Under the pieces are notes generated by a model. That model was not told the DNA's origin and made no database searches. It was given only the letters and a program-made list of their open reading frames with translations. A DNA stretch of 8,457 nucleotides from Bacteroidetes bacterium HGW-Bacteroidetes-12 (GTDB lineage: Bacteria; Bacteroidota; Bacteroidia; Flavobacteriales_E; Vicingaceae). The stretch spans positions 1 through 8,457 of the forward strand of contig PHDR01000109.1 in the NCBI GenBank assembly GCA_002841035.1, given 5' to 3'. Every line of letters begins with the position of its first letter. Positions within the stretch are counted from its first letter, which is position 1. A program made the position numbers and the translations under genes. Shown here one piece after another: positions 1 to 7,609 of the stretch.

Positions 1-2497
1 CCAATTCTTTAGTTACAGTATCTAATTCAATTTTAATAGTATCTCCCTCTTTAATTTTTGATTGAATAATTTCTTCAGCTAATGGGTCTTCCAAATATTT
101 TTGGATAGCTCTTTTTAATGGGCGAGCTCCATAAGCTACATCATATCCTTTTTCAGCAATAAAATCTTTAGCATCATTAGAAAGATTAATCAGATAACCT
201 AGTTTTTCAATTCGTTTGTAAAGACTTTCTAATTCTATATCAATAATTTTATAAATGTCTTCTTTGGTTAACGAGTTAAAAATAACAACGTCATCAATTC
301 TATTTAAAAACTCAGGAGCAAATGCTTTTTTTAGTGCATTTTGAATTATTCCAGCTGAATTTTCATCGACACTTTCTTTTTTTGCAGTTGTAGCAAAACC
401 AACTCCTTGACCAAAATCTTTTAGTTGTCTAGCTCCAATGTTAGAAGTCATGATGATAATGGTGTTTTTAAAATTTATTTTTCTGCCTAAACTGTCCGTT
501 AAAATACCATCATCTAATGCTTGAAGTAATAAATTGAATACATCTGGATGTGCTTTTTCAATTTCATCTAATAGAATAATAGAGTAGGGCTTTCTTCTCA
601 CTTTTTCTGTAAGTTGTCCACCTTCTTCATAACCAACATATCCAGGAGGAGCACCAATTAATCGAGAAACAGCAAATTTTTCCATATATTCACTCATATC
701 TATTCTTATCAAAGCATCATCACTATCAAAAAGATAGCGAGCAAGTACTTTTGCTAATTGCGTTTTTCCAACTCCAGTAGGTCCTAAGAAAATAAACGAA
801 CCAATAGGTTTGTTAGGGTCTTTTAAACCGGCTCGATTACGCTGAATAGCTTTAACCACTTTTTTAATAGCTTCAGATTGACCAATAACTTTATCGTGAA
901 TTTCGTCAAACATTTTGTAGAGCCTGTCTCCTTCAGCTTGAGCAATACGCTGAACAGGAACTCCTGACATCATGGAAACAACTTCTGCAACACTATCTTC
1001 ACTCACAATTTCTTTGTTATTTTTAGTTTCCTCATCCCAAGCTATTTTTGCATCATCCAATTCTTTTAAAAGCTTTCTTTCGGTATCTCTAAGTTGAGCT
1101 GCTTCTTCGTATTTCTGACTTTTAACGACATGGTTTTTTTGCTCCTTAATGGCTTCAATCTTTTTCTCAATTTCAATGATGTTTTTTGGTACTTTTATGT
1201 TTGTAATATGCACGCGCGAACCAGATTCATCTAAAGCATCTATTGCTTTATCAGGAAGATGTCTATCAGTTAAATATCGATCGGTTAAGTTTACACAAGC
1301 GGCAATTGCCTCAGGAGTATAAATTACATTGTGATGGTCTTCATACTTATCTTTAATATTATTTAAGATTTGTAATGATTCTTCAACTGTTGCGGGTTCA
1401 ATTACCACTTTTTGAAACCTTCTTTCTAAGGCACCATCTTTTTCGATGTATTGTCTATACTCATCAAGTGTGGTAGCTCCAATACATTGAAGTTCACCTC
1501 TAGCCAAAGCAGGTTTAAACATATTTGAAGCATCTAATGAACCTGTTGCTCCACCAGCTCCTATAATCGTGTGTATTTCATCTATAAATAAAATAATATC
1601 GGGCGATTTTTCTAACTCATTCATTACCGCTTTCATTCGTTCTTCAAACTGACCTCTGTATTTTGTTCCAGCAACTAATGATGCTAAATCTAGCGTTACA
1701 ATTCTTTTATTAAACAAAACTCTAGAAACCTTTTTTTGAACAATACGAAGTGCTAATCCTTCTGCAATAGCAGATTTACCAACACCAGGTTCTCCAATAA
1801 GAATTGGATTATTTTTCTTTCTTCTACTTAATATCTGAGAAACTCGTTCTATCTCTTTTTCTCTTCCAACAATAGGGTCAAGCTTTCCATCTTCGGCATA
1901 TTTAGTTAAATCTCTCCCAAAGTTATCTAGAACTGGCGTTTTTGATTTTGCTTCACTTCCTTTTGAAGGACCAGCTCCTGAACCCATAAATCCTTTTTCA
2001 CTATCATCATCATCGTCTGAAGGTGTTCCTGGAAACTCTGATTTTGGGTTAAAACTTTCTGATGAATTTAATATCATAATTTCTTCTTTTACGGTTTCGT
2101 AAGTTATATTAAACTTTAATAAGGTGTTGGTAGCTACATTATCTTGGTCTTTTAAAATAGAAAGCAACAAATGTTCCGTACCTATTACATTACTCTTAAG
2201 TACTTTTGCTTCTAAATAAGTAACCTTTAATACCTTTTCAGCTTGTTTTACTAACGGTAGATTTAATATTTGACTAGGAATGCCAGTTCCCATTCGAGTT
2301 GATAGTTCAACTTGTTTTCTTAAGTCTTTAGTGTTTACGCCTAGTGATTCAAGAATTTTAATTGCCAAACCATTACCTTCTCTAATAATGCCTAACAAAA
2401 GATGTTCAACACCAATATAGTCATGACCTAAACGTAATGCTTCTTCTTTAGAAAAGGCAATAACATCTTTAACTTTTGCGGAGAAATTTGCATCCAT
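1..2497 (-). CDS. clpC: ATP-dependent Clp protease ATP-binding subunit ClpC (3' end cut by window edge)
   Basis: This is a class I (two-ring) AAA+ unfoldase that should feed substrates to the ClpP peptidase in the cytoplasm. Reading the minus strand from the ATG at 2497 gives 832 uninterrupted codons to the left edge. Residues 1 to about 145 are a double Clp_N repeat (EHLLLGI and EHLLLSI), followed by an acidic/Ser-Gly linker containing DDDDD. The first AAA+ module has Walker A GEPGVGKS at 235-242, Walker B with D306-E307, pore loop KYRGQFE and arginine finger ERRF. A middle domain with a UVR-like stretch (YEEAAQLRDTE, 463-473) marks ClpC rather than ClpA or ClpB. The second AAA+ module has GPTGVGKT at 572-579, D644-E645, pore loop GYVGYEEG and sensor-2 GARPLKR. 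A VGF tripeptide at 699-701 occupies the ClpP-docking loop position. Family members are about 840-860 residues, so only a short tail is missing. No Shine-Dalgarno is seen before the start, as usual in Bacteroidota. No CIRCE operator is visible upstream. Confidence 0.97.
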   Translation of the reverse strand, partial: MDANFSAKVKDVIAFSKEEALRLGHDYIGVEHLLLGIIREGNGLAIKILESLGVNTKDLRKQVELSTRMGTGIPSQILNLPLVKQAEKVLKVTYLEAKVLKSNVIGTEHLLLSILKDQDNVATNTLLKFNITYETVKEEIMILNSSESFNPKSEFPGTPSDDDDDSEKGFMGSGAGPSKGSEAKSKTPVLDNFGRDLTKYAEDGKLDPIVGREKEIERVSQILSRRKKNNPILIGEPGVGKSAIAEGLALRIVQKKVSRVLFNKRIVTLDLASLVAGTKYRGQFEERMKAVMNELEKSPDIILFIDEIHTIIGAGGATGSLDASNMFKPALARGELQCIGATTLDEYRQYIEKDGALERRFQKVVIEPATVEESLQILNNIKDKYEDHHNVIYTPEAIAACVNLTDRYLTDRHLPDKAIDALDESGSRVHITNIKVPKNIIEIEKKIEAIKEQKNHVVKSQKYEEAAQLRDTERKLLKELDDAKIAWDEETKNNKEIVSEDSVAEVVSMMSGVPVQRIAQAEGDRLYKMFDEIHDKVIGQSEAIKKVVKAIQRNRAGLKDPNKPIGSFIFLGPTGVGKTQLAKVLARYLFDSDDALIRIDMSEYMEKFAVSRLIGAPPGYVGYEEGGQLTEKVRRKPYSIILLDEIEKAHPDVFNLLLQALDDGILTDSLGRKINFKNTIIIMTSNIGARQLKDFGQGVGFATTAKKESVDENSAGIIQNALKKAFAPEFLNRIDDVVIFNSLTKEDIYKIIDIELESLYKRIEKLGYLINLSNDAKDFIAEKGYDVAYGARPLKRAIQKYLEDPLAEEIIQSKIKEGDTIKIELDTVTKEL

Positions 2498-2536
2498 AAT
2501 TCTTTAGTTTTTAATTTTTATTTTTAATATCTTTTA

Positions 2537-2566
2537 GGTTAATAATAATTAGTTCGTTATTAATCC
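2537..2566. repeat. Imperfect inverted repeat in the clpC leader
   Basis: GGTTAATAA (2537-2545) faces TTATTAATCC (2557-2566). This gives a 9-bp stem with one bulged base around an 11-base spacer. It would lie in the clpC 5' untranslated leader if the promoter at 2606-2633 is used. It could be an operator or an RNA hairpin. No known operator is recognised, and chance is possible in this composition. Confidence 0.3.
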
Positions 2567-2605
2567 TCTTTTCACACCCTAAAATTACAACTAATTAAGA
2601 TATCT

Positions 2606-2633
2606 CAAAAATAAAAACATAGCTAATATCAAA
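2606..2633 (-). promoter_or_regulatory. Candidate clpC promoter (Bacteroidota type)
   Basis: On the minus strand TATTTTTG (2606-2613) matches the Bacteroidota -7 consensus TAnnTTTG exactly. A TTTG (2630-2633) lies upstream as a possible -33 box, but the 16-base spacer is shorter than the usual 19-21. Transcription would start near 2600, giving a leader of about 100 bases. The -7 box is convincing by sequence; the pairing is less so. Confidence 0.4.
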
Positions 2634-2636
2634 GAG

Positions 2637-2669
2637 TTGACAAACATCATGTTTTTCAACAGAATTTTG
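2637..2669 (+). promoter_or_regulatory. Candidate gyrA promoter
   Basis: TTGACA (2637-2642) followed after a 22-base gap from its TTG by GAATTTTG (2662-2669) resembles TTG-N19-21-TAnnTTTG with one mismatch in the -7 box. Transcription would start near 2674, about 120 bases before the gyrA ATG. It overlaps the candidate clpC promoter on the other strand. No better candidate was found closer to gyrA; TACTTTCG at 2717 lacks an upstream box. Confidence 0.3.
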
Positions 2670-2735
2670 TTAGTAAATAACCCTAAAAAAAATGGTTAAA
2701 AGAATCCTATTATTAGTACTTTCGGAAGTTCAAAA

Positions 2736-2757
2736 AAAAACCTAAAAAAGGGTTTTT
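2736..2757 (+). repeat. Small hairpin in the gyrA leader
   Basis: AAAAACC (2736-2742) is complementary to GGTTTTT (2751-2757) across an 8-base loop, 40 bases before the gyrA start. The stem is weak (two G-C pairs) and followed by the palindrome TTAGTTAACTAA at 2759-2770. It might be a weak attenuator-like structure or simply low-complexity DNA. Confidence 0.25.
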
Positions 2758-2797
2758 ATTAGTTAACTAAAAGTTAAAAAAATTAATTTAAAATAAC

Positions 2798-5347
2798 ATG
2801 GCTGAAGAAGGTGAAAAAATAATTAGAATAAATATAGAAAAAGAAATGAAATCTGCCTACATTGATTACTCAATGTCGGTAATTGTATCAAGAGCTCTTC
2901 CTGACGTTAGAGATGGTTTAAAACCTGTTCATAGAAGAATTTTGTTTGGTATGATGGATTTGGGCGTGTATTCCAATAAACCCTATAAGAAATCTGCTAG
3001 AATAGTAGGTGAAGTGTTGGGTAAATACCATCCGCATGGAGATACAGCTGTTTATGATTCCATGGTTCGTATGGCTCAACCATGGTCGTTACGATATATG
3101 TTAGTTGATGGACAAGGTAACTTTGGTTCTGTTGATGGCGATAGTCCTGCCGCAATGCGATATACAGAAGCACGTTTGCAAAAAATTGCAGAAGAAATGC
3201 TCTCCGATATTGAAAAAGAAACCGTTGATTTTAGTTTGAATTTTGATGATTCATTGGAAGAACCAACTGTTTTGCCAACAAGAATTCCTGCATTATTACT
3301 TAATGGAGCATCGGGTATAGCTGTTGGGATGGCAACCAATATGGCTCCGCACAATTTAACAGAAGTAATTGATGGTACAATTGCATTTATAGATAATAGA
3401 GATATTGATATAGATGGTTTAATGGAACACATCAAAGCTCCTGACTTTCCAACTGGAGGTATTATCTATGGTTATCAAGGAGTGAAAGATGCTTTTCATA
3501 CAGGTAGAGGAAGAGTTATGATGCGAGCTAAAACTGAAATTGAAGAAACCAATTCAGGTCGTTTTAGAATCATTGTAACTGAAATTCCTTACCAAGTGAA
3601 TAAAGCTGATATGATTAAAAGAACAGCTGACTTGGTAAATGAAAAGAAAATTGATGGTATAACAGATATTCGTGATGAATCCGATAGAAATGGAATGCGT
3701 ATTGTTTATGAGTTAAAACGAGAAGCAATTCCTAATGTGGTGATGAATAATTTGTTTAAACAAACAGCTCTACAAACCTCATTTAGTGTAAACAACATTG
3801 CTTTAGTAAAAGGAAGACCAGTTGTTTTAAACCTAAAAGATTTAATTAGAGAATTTGTTGAGTTCAGACATGAAGTAATTGTTAGAAGAACCACTTTTGA
3901 ATTACGAAAAGCGGAAGAACGAGCTCACATTCTAGAAGGCTTAATTATTGCTTCTGATAACATTGATGAAGTAATAAAAATAATTAGAGCTTCTCAAAGC
4001 CCTGATGAAGCCAGAGAAAACTTAATGGAACGCTTTAAGCTTTCCGACATTCAATCTCGTGCTATTGTTGAAATGCGATTAAGACAACTAACAGGTCTTG
4101 AGCAAGATAAATTAAGAGCTGAATATGAAACCATTATGGCTTTAATTGAAGATTTGAAAGATATTTTAGCAAACGAAGGAAGAAGAATGCAAATTATAAA
4201 AGATGAGTTATTAGAAATAAAAGCTAAATATGGTGATGAAAGAAGAAGCATAATTGAATATGCAGGAGGAGATTTTAGCATTGAAGATATGATTCCTGAT
4301 GAAACGGTTGTTGTTACTATTTCTCACCTAGGTTATATTAAACGAACATCTTTAAATGAATATAAACTACAAAATAGAGGAGGAGTTGGAGCAAAAGGTT
4401 CTGCAACTCGAGATGAAGATTTCTTAGAAAAACTTTTTGTAGCCACCACACATAATTATCTATTGGTATTTACTGAAAAAGGAAAATGTTTCTGGATGCG
4501 TGTGTTTGAAATACCTGAAGGAACAAAGCAATCAAAAGGAAGAGCTATACAAAACCTTATAAACATTGAATCAGATGATAAGGTATTGACTTACATTAAT
4601 GTTACAGACTTAAAAGATGAAGCATACATAAATAGTAACTTTATTATTATGTGTACTGAAAAAGGTGTGATTAAGAAAACTACGTTGGAGGCTTATTCAA
4701 GACCACGAGTAAACGGAATTAATGCCATCACAGTAAGAGAGGGTGATAGATTATTGGAAGCAAAATTAACTAGCGGAAAAGATGAAATTATTATGGCGCT
4801 TCGTTCTGGAAAAGCCATACGTTTTAATGAATCAACTACTCGCCCAATGGGAAGAAACGCTTCTGGAGTTAGAGGTATAAGATTAGCCAATGAACAAGAT
4901 GTGGTTATAGGAATGATAACCATTGATGATGATGCTAAAAACGTGTTAGTAGTTTCTGAAAATGGATATGGAAAACGCTCGGATATAGAGGATTATAGAA
5001 TCACTAACAGAGGAGGTAAAGGAGTTAAAACCCTTAATATTACCGAAAAAACAGGTAACTTAATTGCTATCAAAGATGTTACTGATAATGATGATTTAAT
5101 GATAATCAACAAATCAGGCTTAGTAATTCGTTTGGCTGTTGATAGTCTTCGTGTAATGGGAAGAGCTACACAAGGCGTTCGCTTAATCAACTTAAAAGGT
5201 AATGACCAAATTGCCGCAGTTGCAAAAGTGGAAAAAACAGAAGATGAGGACGAAGAAATAAATAACGAAATCATTGATGAAACAAACATAGATAACACAG
5301 ATACTAATGAAGATGCAAATGGCATTGATATTGATAATAATGAATAA
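2798..5347 (+). CDS. gyrA: DNA gyrase subunit A
   Basis: GyrA is the breakage-reunion subunit of the A2B2 gyrase that introduces negative supercoils into DNA with ATP hydrolysed by GyrB. The 849-residue product is full length. The N-terminal winged-helix region aligns without gaps to Escherichia coli numbering: catalytic tyrosine Y122 in RYTE, and quinolone-determining positions T83 and D87 in the HPHGDTAVYD motif. Thr at 83 occurs as wild type in several groups, flavobacteria among them as I recall, so it is not by itself a resistance mutation. A tower/coiled-coil region precedes the C-terminal beta-pinwheel. The canonical GyrA box is degenerate (QNRGGVG, 525-531), while a second box-like NRGGKGV occurs at 737-743. 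The last 39 residues or so are a highly acidic tail. ParC is less likely given the box, the tail and the close QRDR match. The next gene starts 20 bases downstream, so co-transcription is likely. Confidence 0.98.
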   Translation: MAEEGEKIIRINIEKEMKSAYIDYSMSVIVSRALPDVRDGLKPVHRRILFGMMDLGVYSNKPYKKSARIVGEVLGKYHPHGDTAVYDSMVRMAQPWSLRYMLVDGQGNFGSVDGDSPAAMRYTEARLQKIAEEMLSDIEKETVDFSLNFDDSLEEPTVLPTRIPALLLNGASGIAVGMATNMAPHNLTEVIDGTIAFIDNRDIDIDGLMEHIKAPDFPTGGIIYGYQGVKDAFHTGRGRVMMRAKTEIEETNSGRFRIIVTEIPYQVNKADMIKRTADLVNEKKIDGITDIRDESDRNGMRIVYELKREAIPNVVMNNLFKQTALQTSFSVNNIALVKGRPVVLNLKDLIREFVEFRHEVIVRRTTFELRKAEERAHILEGLIIASDNIDEVIKIIRASQSPDEARENLMERFKLSDIQSRAIVEMRLRQLTGLEQDKLRAEYETIMALIEDLKDILANEGRRMQIIKDELLEIKAKYGDERRSIIEYAGGDFSIEDMIPDETVVVTISHLGYIKRTSLNEYKLQNRGGVGAKGSATRDEDFLEKLFVATTHNYLLVFTEKGKCFWMRVFEIPEGTKQSKGRAIQNLINIESDDKVLTYINVTDLKDEAYINSNFIIMCTEKGVIKKTTLEAYSRPRVNGINAITVREGDRLLEAKLTSGKDEIIMALRSGKAIRFNESTTRPMGRNASGVRGIRLANEQDVVIGMITIDDDAKNVLVVSENGYGKRSDIEDYRITNRGGKGVKTLNITEKTGNLIAIKDVTDNDDLMIINKSGLVIRLAVDSLRVMGRATQGVRLINLKGNDQIAAVAKVEKTEDEDEEINNEIIDETNIDNTDTNEDANGIDIDNNE

Positions 5348-5367
5348 TAAATTTTAAAACTAAAATT

Positions 5368-6630
5368 ATGAAGAAAACAATTCTAACACTTTTAGCAGTA
5401 ATCTCTATAACAGCAATTTCTGCTCAAAAGAATAAAGTACAAAGTGCTTATAACTACAATAATGCTTTTGAAAGAAATGGAAAATGTTCTGAAATTCAAA
5501 ATGGCTTAGAAGCTATTAATTTAGCAACTCAAGATGCATCAACAAAAGATGCATCAAAAACATGGATTTATAGAGGTAATTTATATTATAATTTATTACT
5601 TCCAACTACAGATAAAAACTGTAAAGCCTTATATAAAGATGCACTTGATGAAGCTACTAAATCTTACTTAAAAGGAATGGTGTTAAATTTTGAAGATGAC
5701 GCATTGAAAAAATTAGATTTAGAAAAAGAAGCTGATTTAATGCAATTCTTTGGAGCATTGCAAAATAAAAGCAAAATGGAAGATCAACAATTGTTTGGAA
5801 CAGCATTTTCAAGATTACCAGGGTTAGGAGGGGAATATGCCAACAAAGGAATTAGTCTATTTCAAACAAAAGATTTTAAAGGAGCTCAAGAAAGTTTTCA
5901 AAAAGCATTGATGTTAATTCAATTTTCAGGAAAAACAGACACGTTAATTCTATATAACTTAGCGTTAGCCTCTGAATATGCTGAAGATTTTGAGACTTCA
6001 AAACAACTTTATAATGCGTTAATTCAATTAAACTACAACATTGATGGAAATGGAGCTAGCATTTACCAATCATTAGCAAGAATCCATAAAAATGGAGGAG
6101 ATAAAGAAAAATCATTTGAAACTATAAAAAAAGGAAGAAAAGCCTATCCTCAGAATCAAAATTTAATTTTTGAAGAAATAGATTATTACTTACAGTCAGG
6201 AAAAGATCAAGATGCTTTAGTAAGTTTAAATGATGCTATCTCTATTGAACAAAACAACGCTTTTTTATATTATGTAAGAGGTACTGTTTATGAAAAGTTA
6301 AAAAACCAAGAAAATGCTATTGCTGATTATAAAAAATCTATAGAATTAGACCCAAAACAGCATGATGCGGCATTTAATTTAGGAGCTTTTTACTTTAACA
6401 AAGGCGTTGACAAAATTAATGTAGCAAATGATTTGCCCTTAAATCAATCGAAAAAGTATGAAGAGATGAAAGCTGATGCAAAAAAAGATTTTATGTCGGC
6501 TATTCCTTATATAGAAATAGCAAACAAAGCCAAACCAGAAGATACAGATACCGCAACTATGTTAATTAAATTATACACACAAGTTGGCGAAGATGCTAAA
6601 GCAAAAGAATTAAAAACCAAGTACGAATAA
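5368..6630 (+). CDS. Exported tetratricopeptide-repeat protein
   Basis: The 420-residue product opens with a typical signal peptide: Lys-Lys, a hydrophobic core (ILTLLAVISITAI), then a probable signal peptidase I site AISA/Q near residue 19. There is no lipobox cysteine at the cleavage point, so it is predicted to be periplasmic or outer-surface soluble rather than a lipoprotein. Most of the mature chain is helical TPR-like repeats: roughly 159-187, 193-222, 232-262, 266-295, and the best match at 298-331 (YVRGTVYEKLKNQENAIADY, then a helix ending in LDP), with weaker ones to about 414. TPR arrays are protein-binding scaffolds; no catalytic motif is visible and the partner is unknown. Two cysteines (C40 and C85) could form a disulphide in the periplasm. 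The gene sits 20 bases after gyrA and is followed by a strong terminator, so it is the last gene of a gyrA operon. The same neighbour is familiar from flavobacterial genomes, but I know of no functional explanation. Confidence 0.9.
   Translation: MKKTILTLLAVISITAISAQKNKVQSAYNYNNAFERNGKCSEIQNGLEAINLATQDASTKDASKTWIYRGNLYYNLLLPTTDKNCKALYKDALDEATKSYLKGMVLNFEDDALKKLDLEKEADLMQFFGALQNKSKMEDQQLFGTAFSRLPGLGGEYANKGISLFQTKDFKGAQESFQKALMLIQFSGKTDTLILYNLALASEYAEDFETSKQLYNALIQLNYNIDGNGASIYQSLARIHKNGGDKEKSFETIKKGRKAYPQNQNLIFEEIDYYLQSGKDQDALVSLNDAISIEQNNAFLYYVRGTVYEKLKNQENAIADYKKSIELDPKQHDAAFNLGAFYFNKGVDKINVANDLPLNQSKKYEEMKADAKKDFMSAIPYIEIANKAKPEDTDTATMLIKLYTQVGEDAKAKELKTKYE
5533..5562 (+). repeat. 15-base tandem duplication inside the TPR gene
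   Basis: Two adjacent 15-base units (5533-5547 and 5548-5562) share their first ten bases, GATGCATCAA, and match at 13 of 15 positions. They encode DASTK followed by DASKT in the N-terminal part of the mature protein, so the duplication keeps the frame. Confidence 0.5.
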
Positions 6631-6631
6631 T

Positions 6632-6690
6632 AATTTAATTAAAAAAAGAGGCTTTGTATTATATACAAAGCCTCTTTTTTTAATTAAATT
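6632..6690 (+). terminator. Rho-independent terminator after the gyrA-TPR pair
   Basis: Positions 6632-6659 and 6663-6690 are perfect 28-base reverse complements around a 3-base centre. The core GAGGCTTTG/CAAAGCCTC is flanked by A7 on the left and T7 on the right, the classic shape of an intrinsic terminator that can work in both directions. It begins just after the TAA of the TPR gene. The next gene is on the same strand, so its likely job is to insulate the stress-protein unit from gyrA transcription. Confidence 0.93.
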
Positions 6691-6693
6691 TAG

Positions 6694-6705
6694 TGATTTA
6701 AATCA
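6694..6705. promoter_or_regulatory. FNR/CRP-like palindrome upstream of the stress-protein gene
   Basis: TGATTTAAATCA is a perfect 12-bp palindrome with the half-sites TGAT and ATCA separated by four bases, as in the FNR-type consensus TTGAT-N4-ATCAA (8 of 10 fixed bases match here). It abuts the candidate -33 box. Its centre is about 41-42 bases before the start inferred from the -7 box, the class II activator position. The site is AT-rich, so chance cannot be excluded. Confidence 0.4.
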
Positions 6706-6736
6706 TTTAATTACTAATGAAATTAGTGTAATTTTG
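6706..6736 (+). promoter_or_regulatory. Promoter of the universal stress protein gene
   Basis: TAATTTTG (6729-6736) matches the Bacteroidota -7 box TAnnTTTG exactly, and TTTA (6706-6709) lies 19 bases upstream as a near-match to the -33 TTTG. Transcription would start at about 6741, leaving a leader of about 30 bases before the ATG at 6770. The location between the upstream terminator and the gene supports it. Confidence 0.6.
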
Positions 6737-6769
6737 GTTATATATTTTTTTAGCACAAAACTTTTAACG

Positions 6770-7594
6770 ATGAAAACAATACTTCTTCCAACAGATTTTT
6801 CAGGGAATTCTAAAAATGCTATTAATTGGGCTATTCAATTTTATAGTAAAGAAGAAGTAAATTTCATACTTCTCCATTCTTATCATTCACTACAATCGGG
6901 AGCATCATCTGTTGTTTCAATTAATGAAATATTAAGAAAACAAGCCGTGGAAGATTTAAAAAATTATAAAGAAGAATTAGAGCGTACTTTTGAAAATAAA
7001 AAACATACTTTTGGCTATGAGGCAATATATGGAGACGCTATCCATGCTGTTGAAACCACAACAAAAGGTAAAGAAAATGTTTTTGTTGTTGTGGGAGCAA
7101 AGGGAATGAGTGGTGTTGAGAAATTATTTTTTGGAAGTAATACTTCTGAAATTATTAAGAATTCATCCACTCCAGTATTTGTTATCCCAGAAAATGTAAC
7201 TTTTAATAGTATTGATAAAATTGCAATAGCCGTTGATTTTCAAAAAAATATAAAAGACGATTTGTTTCAACCAGTACTGGAAATTCTTATTAAATCAAAA
7301 GCTCAATTACGCCCTTTTTATGTAGAAAATAGCGAAGTTGTTATTGATGAAAAAACAGAACAAGAAGTAACTAATGAATATGTAAAACAATTAAATCAAC
7401 AACAATTTACAATTACAAAAATTAATGAAGAAGACCCATTAACAGGTGTTCAAAAATATATCCATAGTCATAATATTGATTTGCTTGTGCTTGTAAATAG
7501 AAAAAAATCATTTTTAGAAAGGTTATTTCACAAAAGCTTTAGTAAGCAAGTAGCACTTCACACTGATACGCCATTATTAATTCTTCATGATTAA
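6770..7594 (+). CDS. Tandem-domain universal stress protein (UspA family)
   Basis: The 274-residue cytoplasmic protein has two UspA domains in tandem. Domain 1 (about 1-145) starts with the typical MKTILLPTDFS strand and carries the full nucleotide-binding signature G-x2-G-x9-G-S (G109, G112, G122-S123) followed by STPVFVIP, so it should bind ATP or a related nucleotide. Domain 2 (about 155-274) keeps the fold and the closing TDTPLLIL strand, but the signature is replaced by N243-R-K-K with no glycines, so it probably does not bind nucleotide. The ATG at 6770 is chosen because it gives the canonical family N-terminus. The frame is open upstream to a TTG at 6734, but that lies inside the -7 promoter box. 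Such proteins are induced by stress, stationary phase or oxygen limitation and modulate survival; the exact target is unknown. A chimeric ORF whose first codons repeat this gene's start follows 15 bases after the stop with no terminator between them. Confidence 0.93.
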   Translation: MKTILLPTDFSGNSKNAINWAIQFYSKEEVNFILLHSYHSLQSGASSVVSINEILRKQAVEDLKNYKEELERTFENKKHTFGYEAIYGDAIHAVETTTKGKENVFVVVGAKGMSGVEKLFFGSNTSEIIKNSSTPVFVIPENVTFNSIDKIAIAVDFQKNIKDDLFQPVLEILIKSKAQLRPFYVENSEVVIDEKTEQEVTNEYVKQLNQQQFTITKINEEDPLTGVQKYIHSHNIDLLVLVNRKKSFLERLFHKSFSKQVALHTDTPLLILHD

Positions 7595-7609
7595 ATTAAT
7601 TTTATTTAA

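Larger units (their letters stand above)
2498..2797. other. Divergent clpC/gyrA intergenic region
   Basis: This 300-base, very AT-rich spacer separates two divergently transcribed genes. I found no ORF or RNA gene in it. It contains candidate promoters on both strands that overlap around 2606-2669, an imperfect inverted repeat on the clpC side (2537-2566), and on the gyrA side a small A/T-rich hairpin (2736-2757) and the 12-bp palindrome TTAGTTAACTAA (2759-2770). In DNA this AT-rich, such short repeats can arise by chance. Confidence 0.7.

Noticed and set aside
2759..2770. Palindrome TTAGTTAACTAA as an operator of gyrA
   Set aside because: It matches no operator I know, and in DNA this AT-rich such palindromes are expected several times per window by chance.
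3041..3060. Thr83 in GyrA as a quinolone-resistance mutation
   Set aside because: Threonine at this position is natural in several bacterial groups, and Asp87 is intact; there is no evidence of an acquired change.
3076..5325. Minus-strand open frames of 62-119 codons across gyrA
   Set aside because: They are antisense shadows of a strongly conserved gene, with no family resemblance and no start context of their own.
6734..6769. TTG-initiated 12-residue extension of the universal stress protein
   Set aside because: The TTG lies within the exact -7 promoter box at 6729-6736, and the ATG at 6770 gives the canonical MKTILLPTDFS family start.
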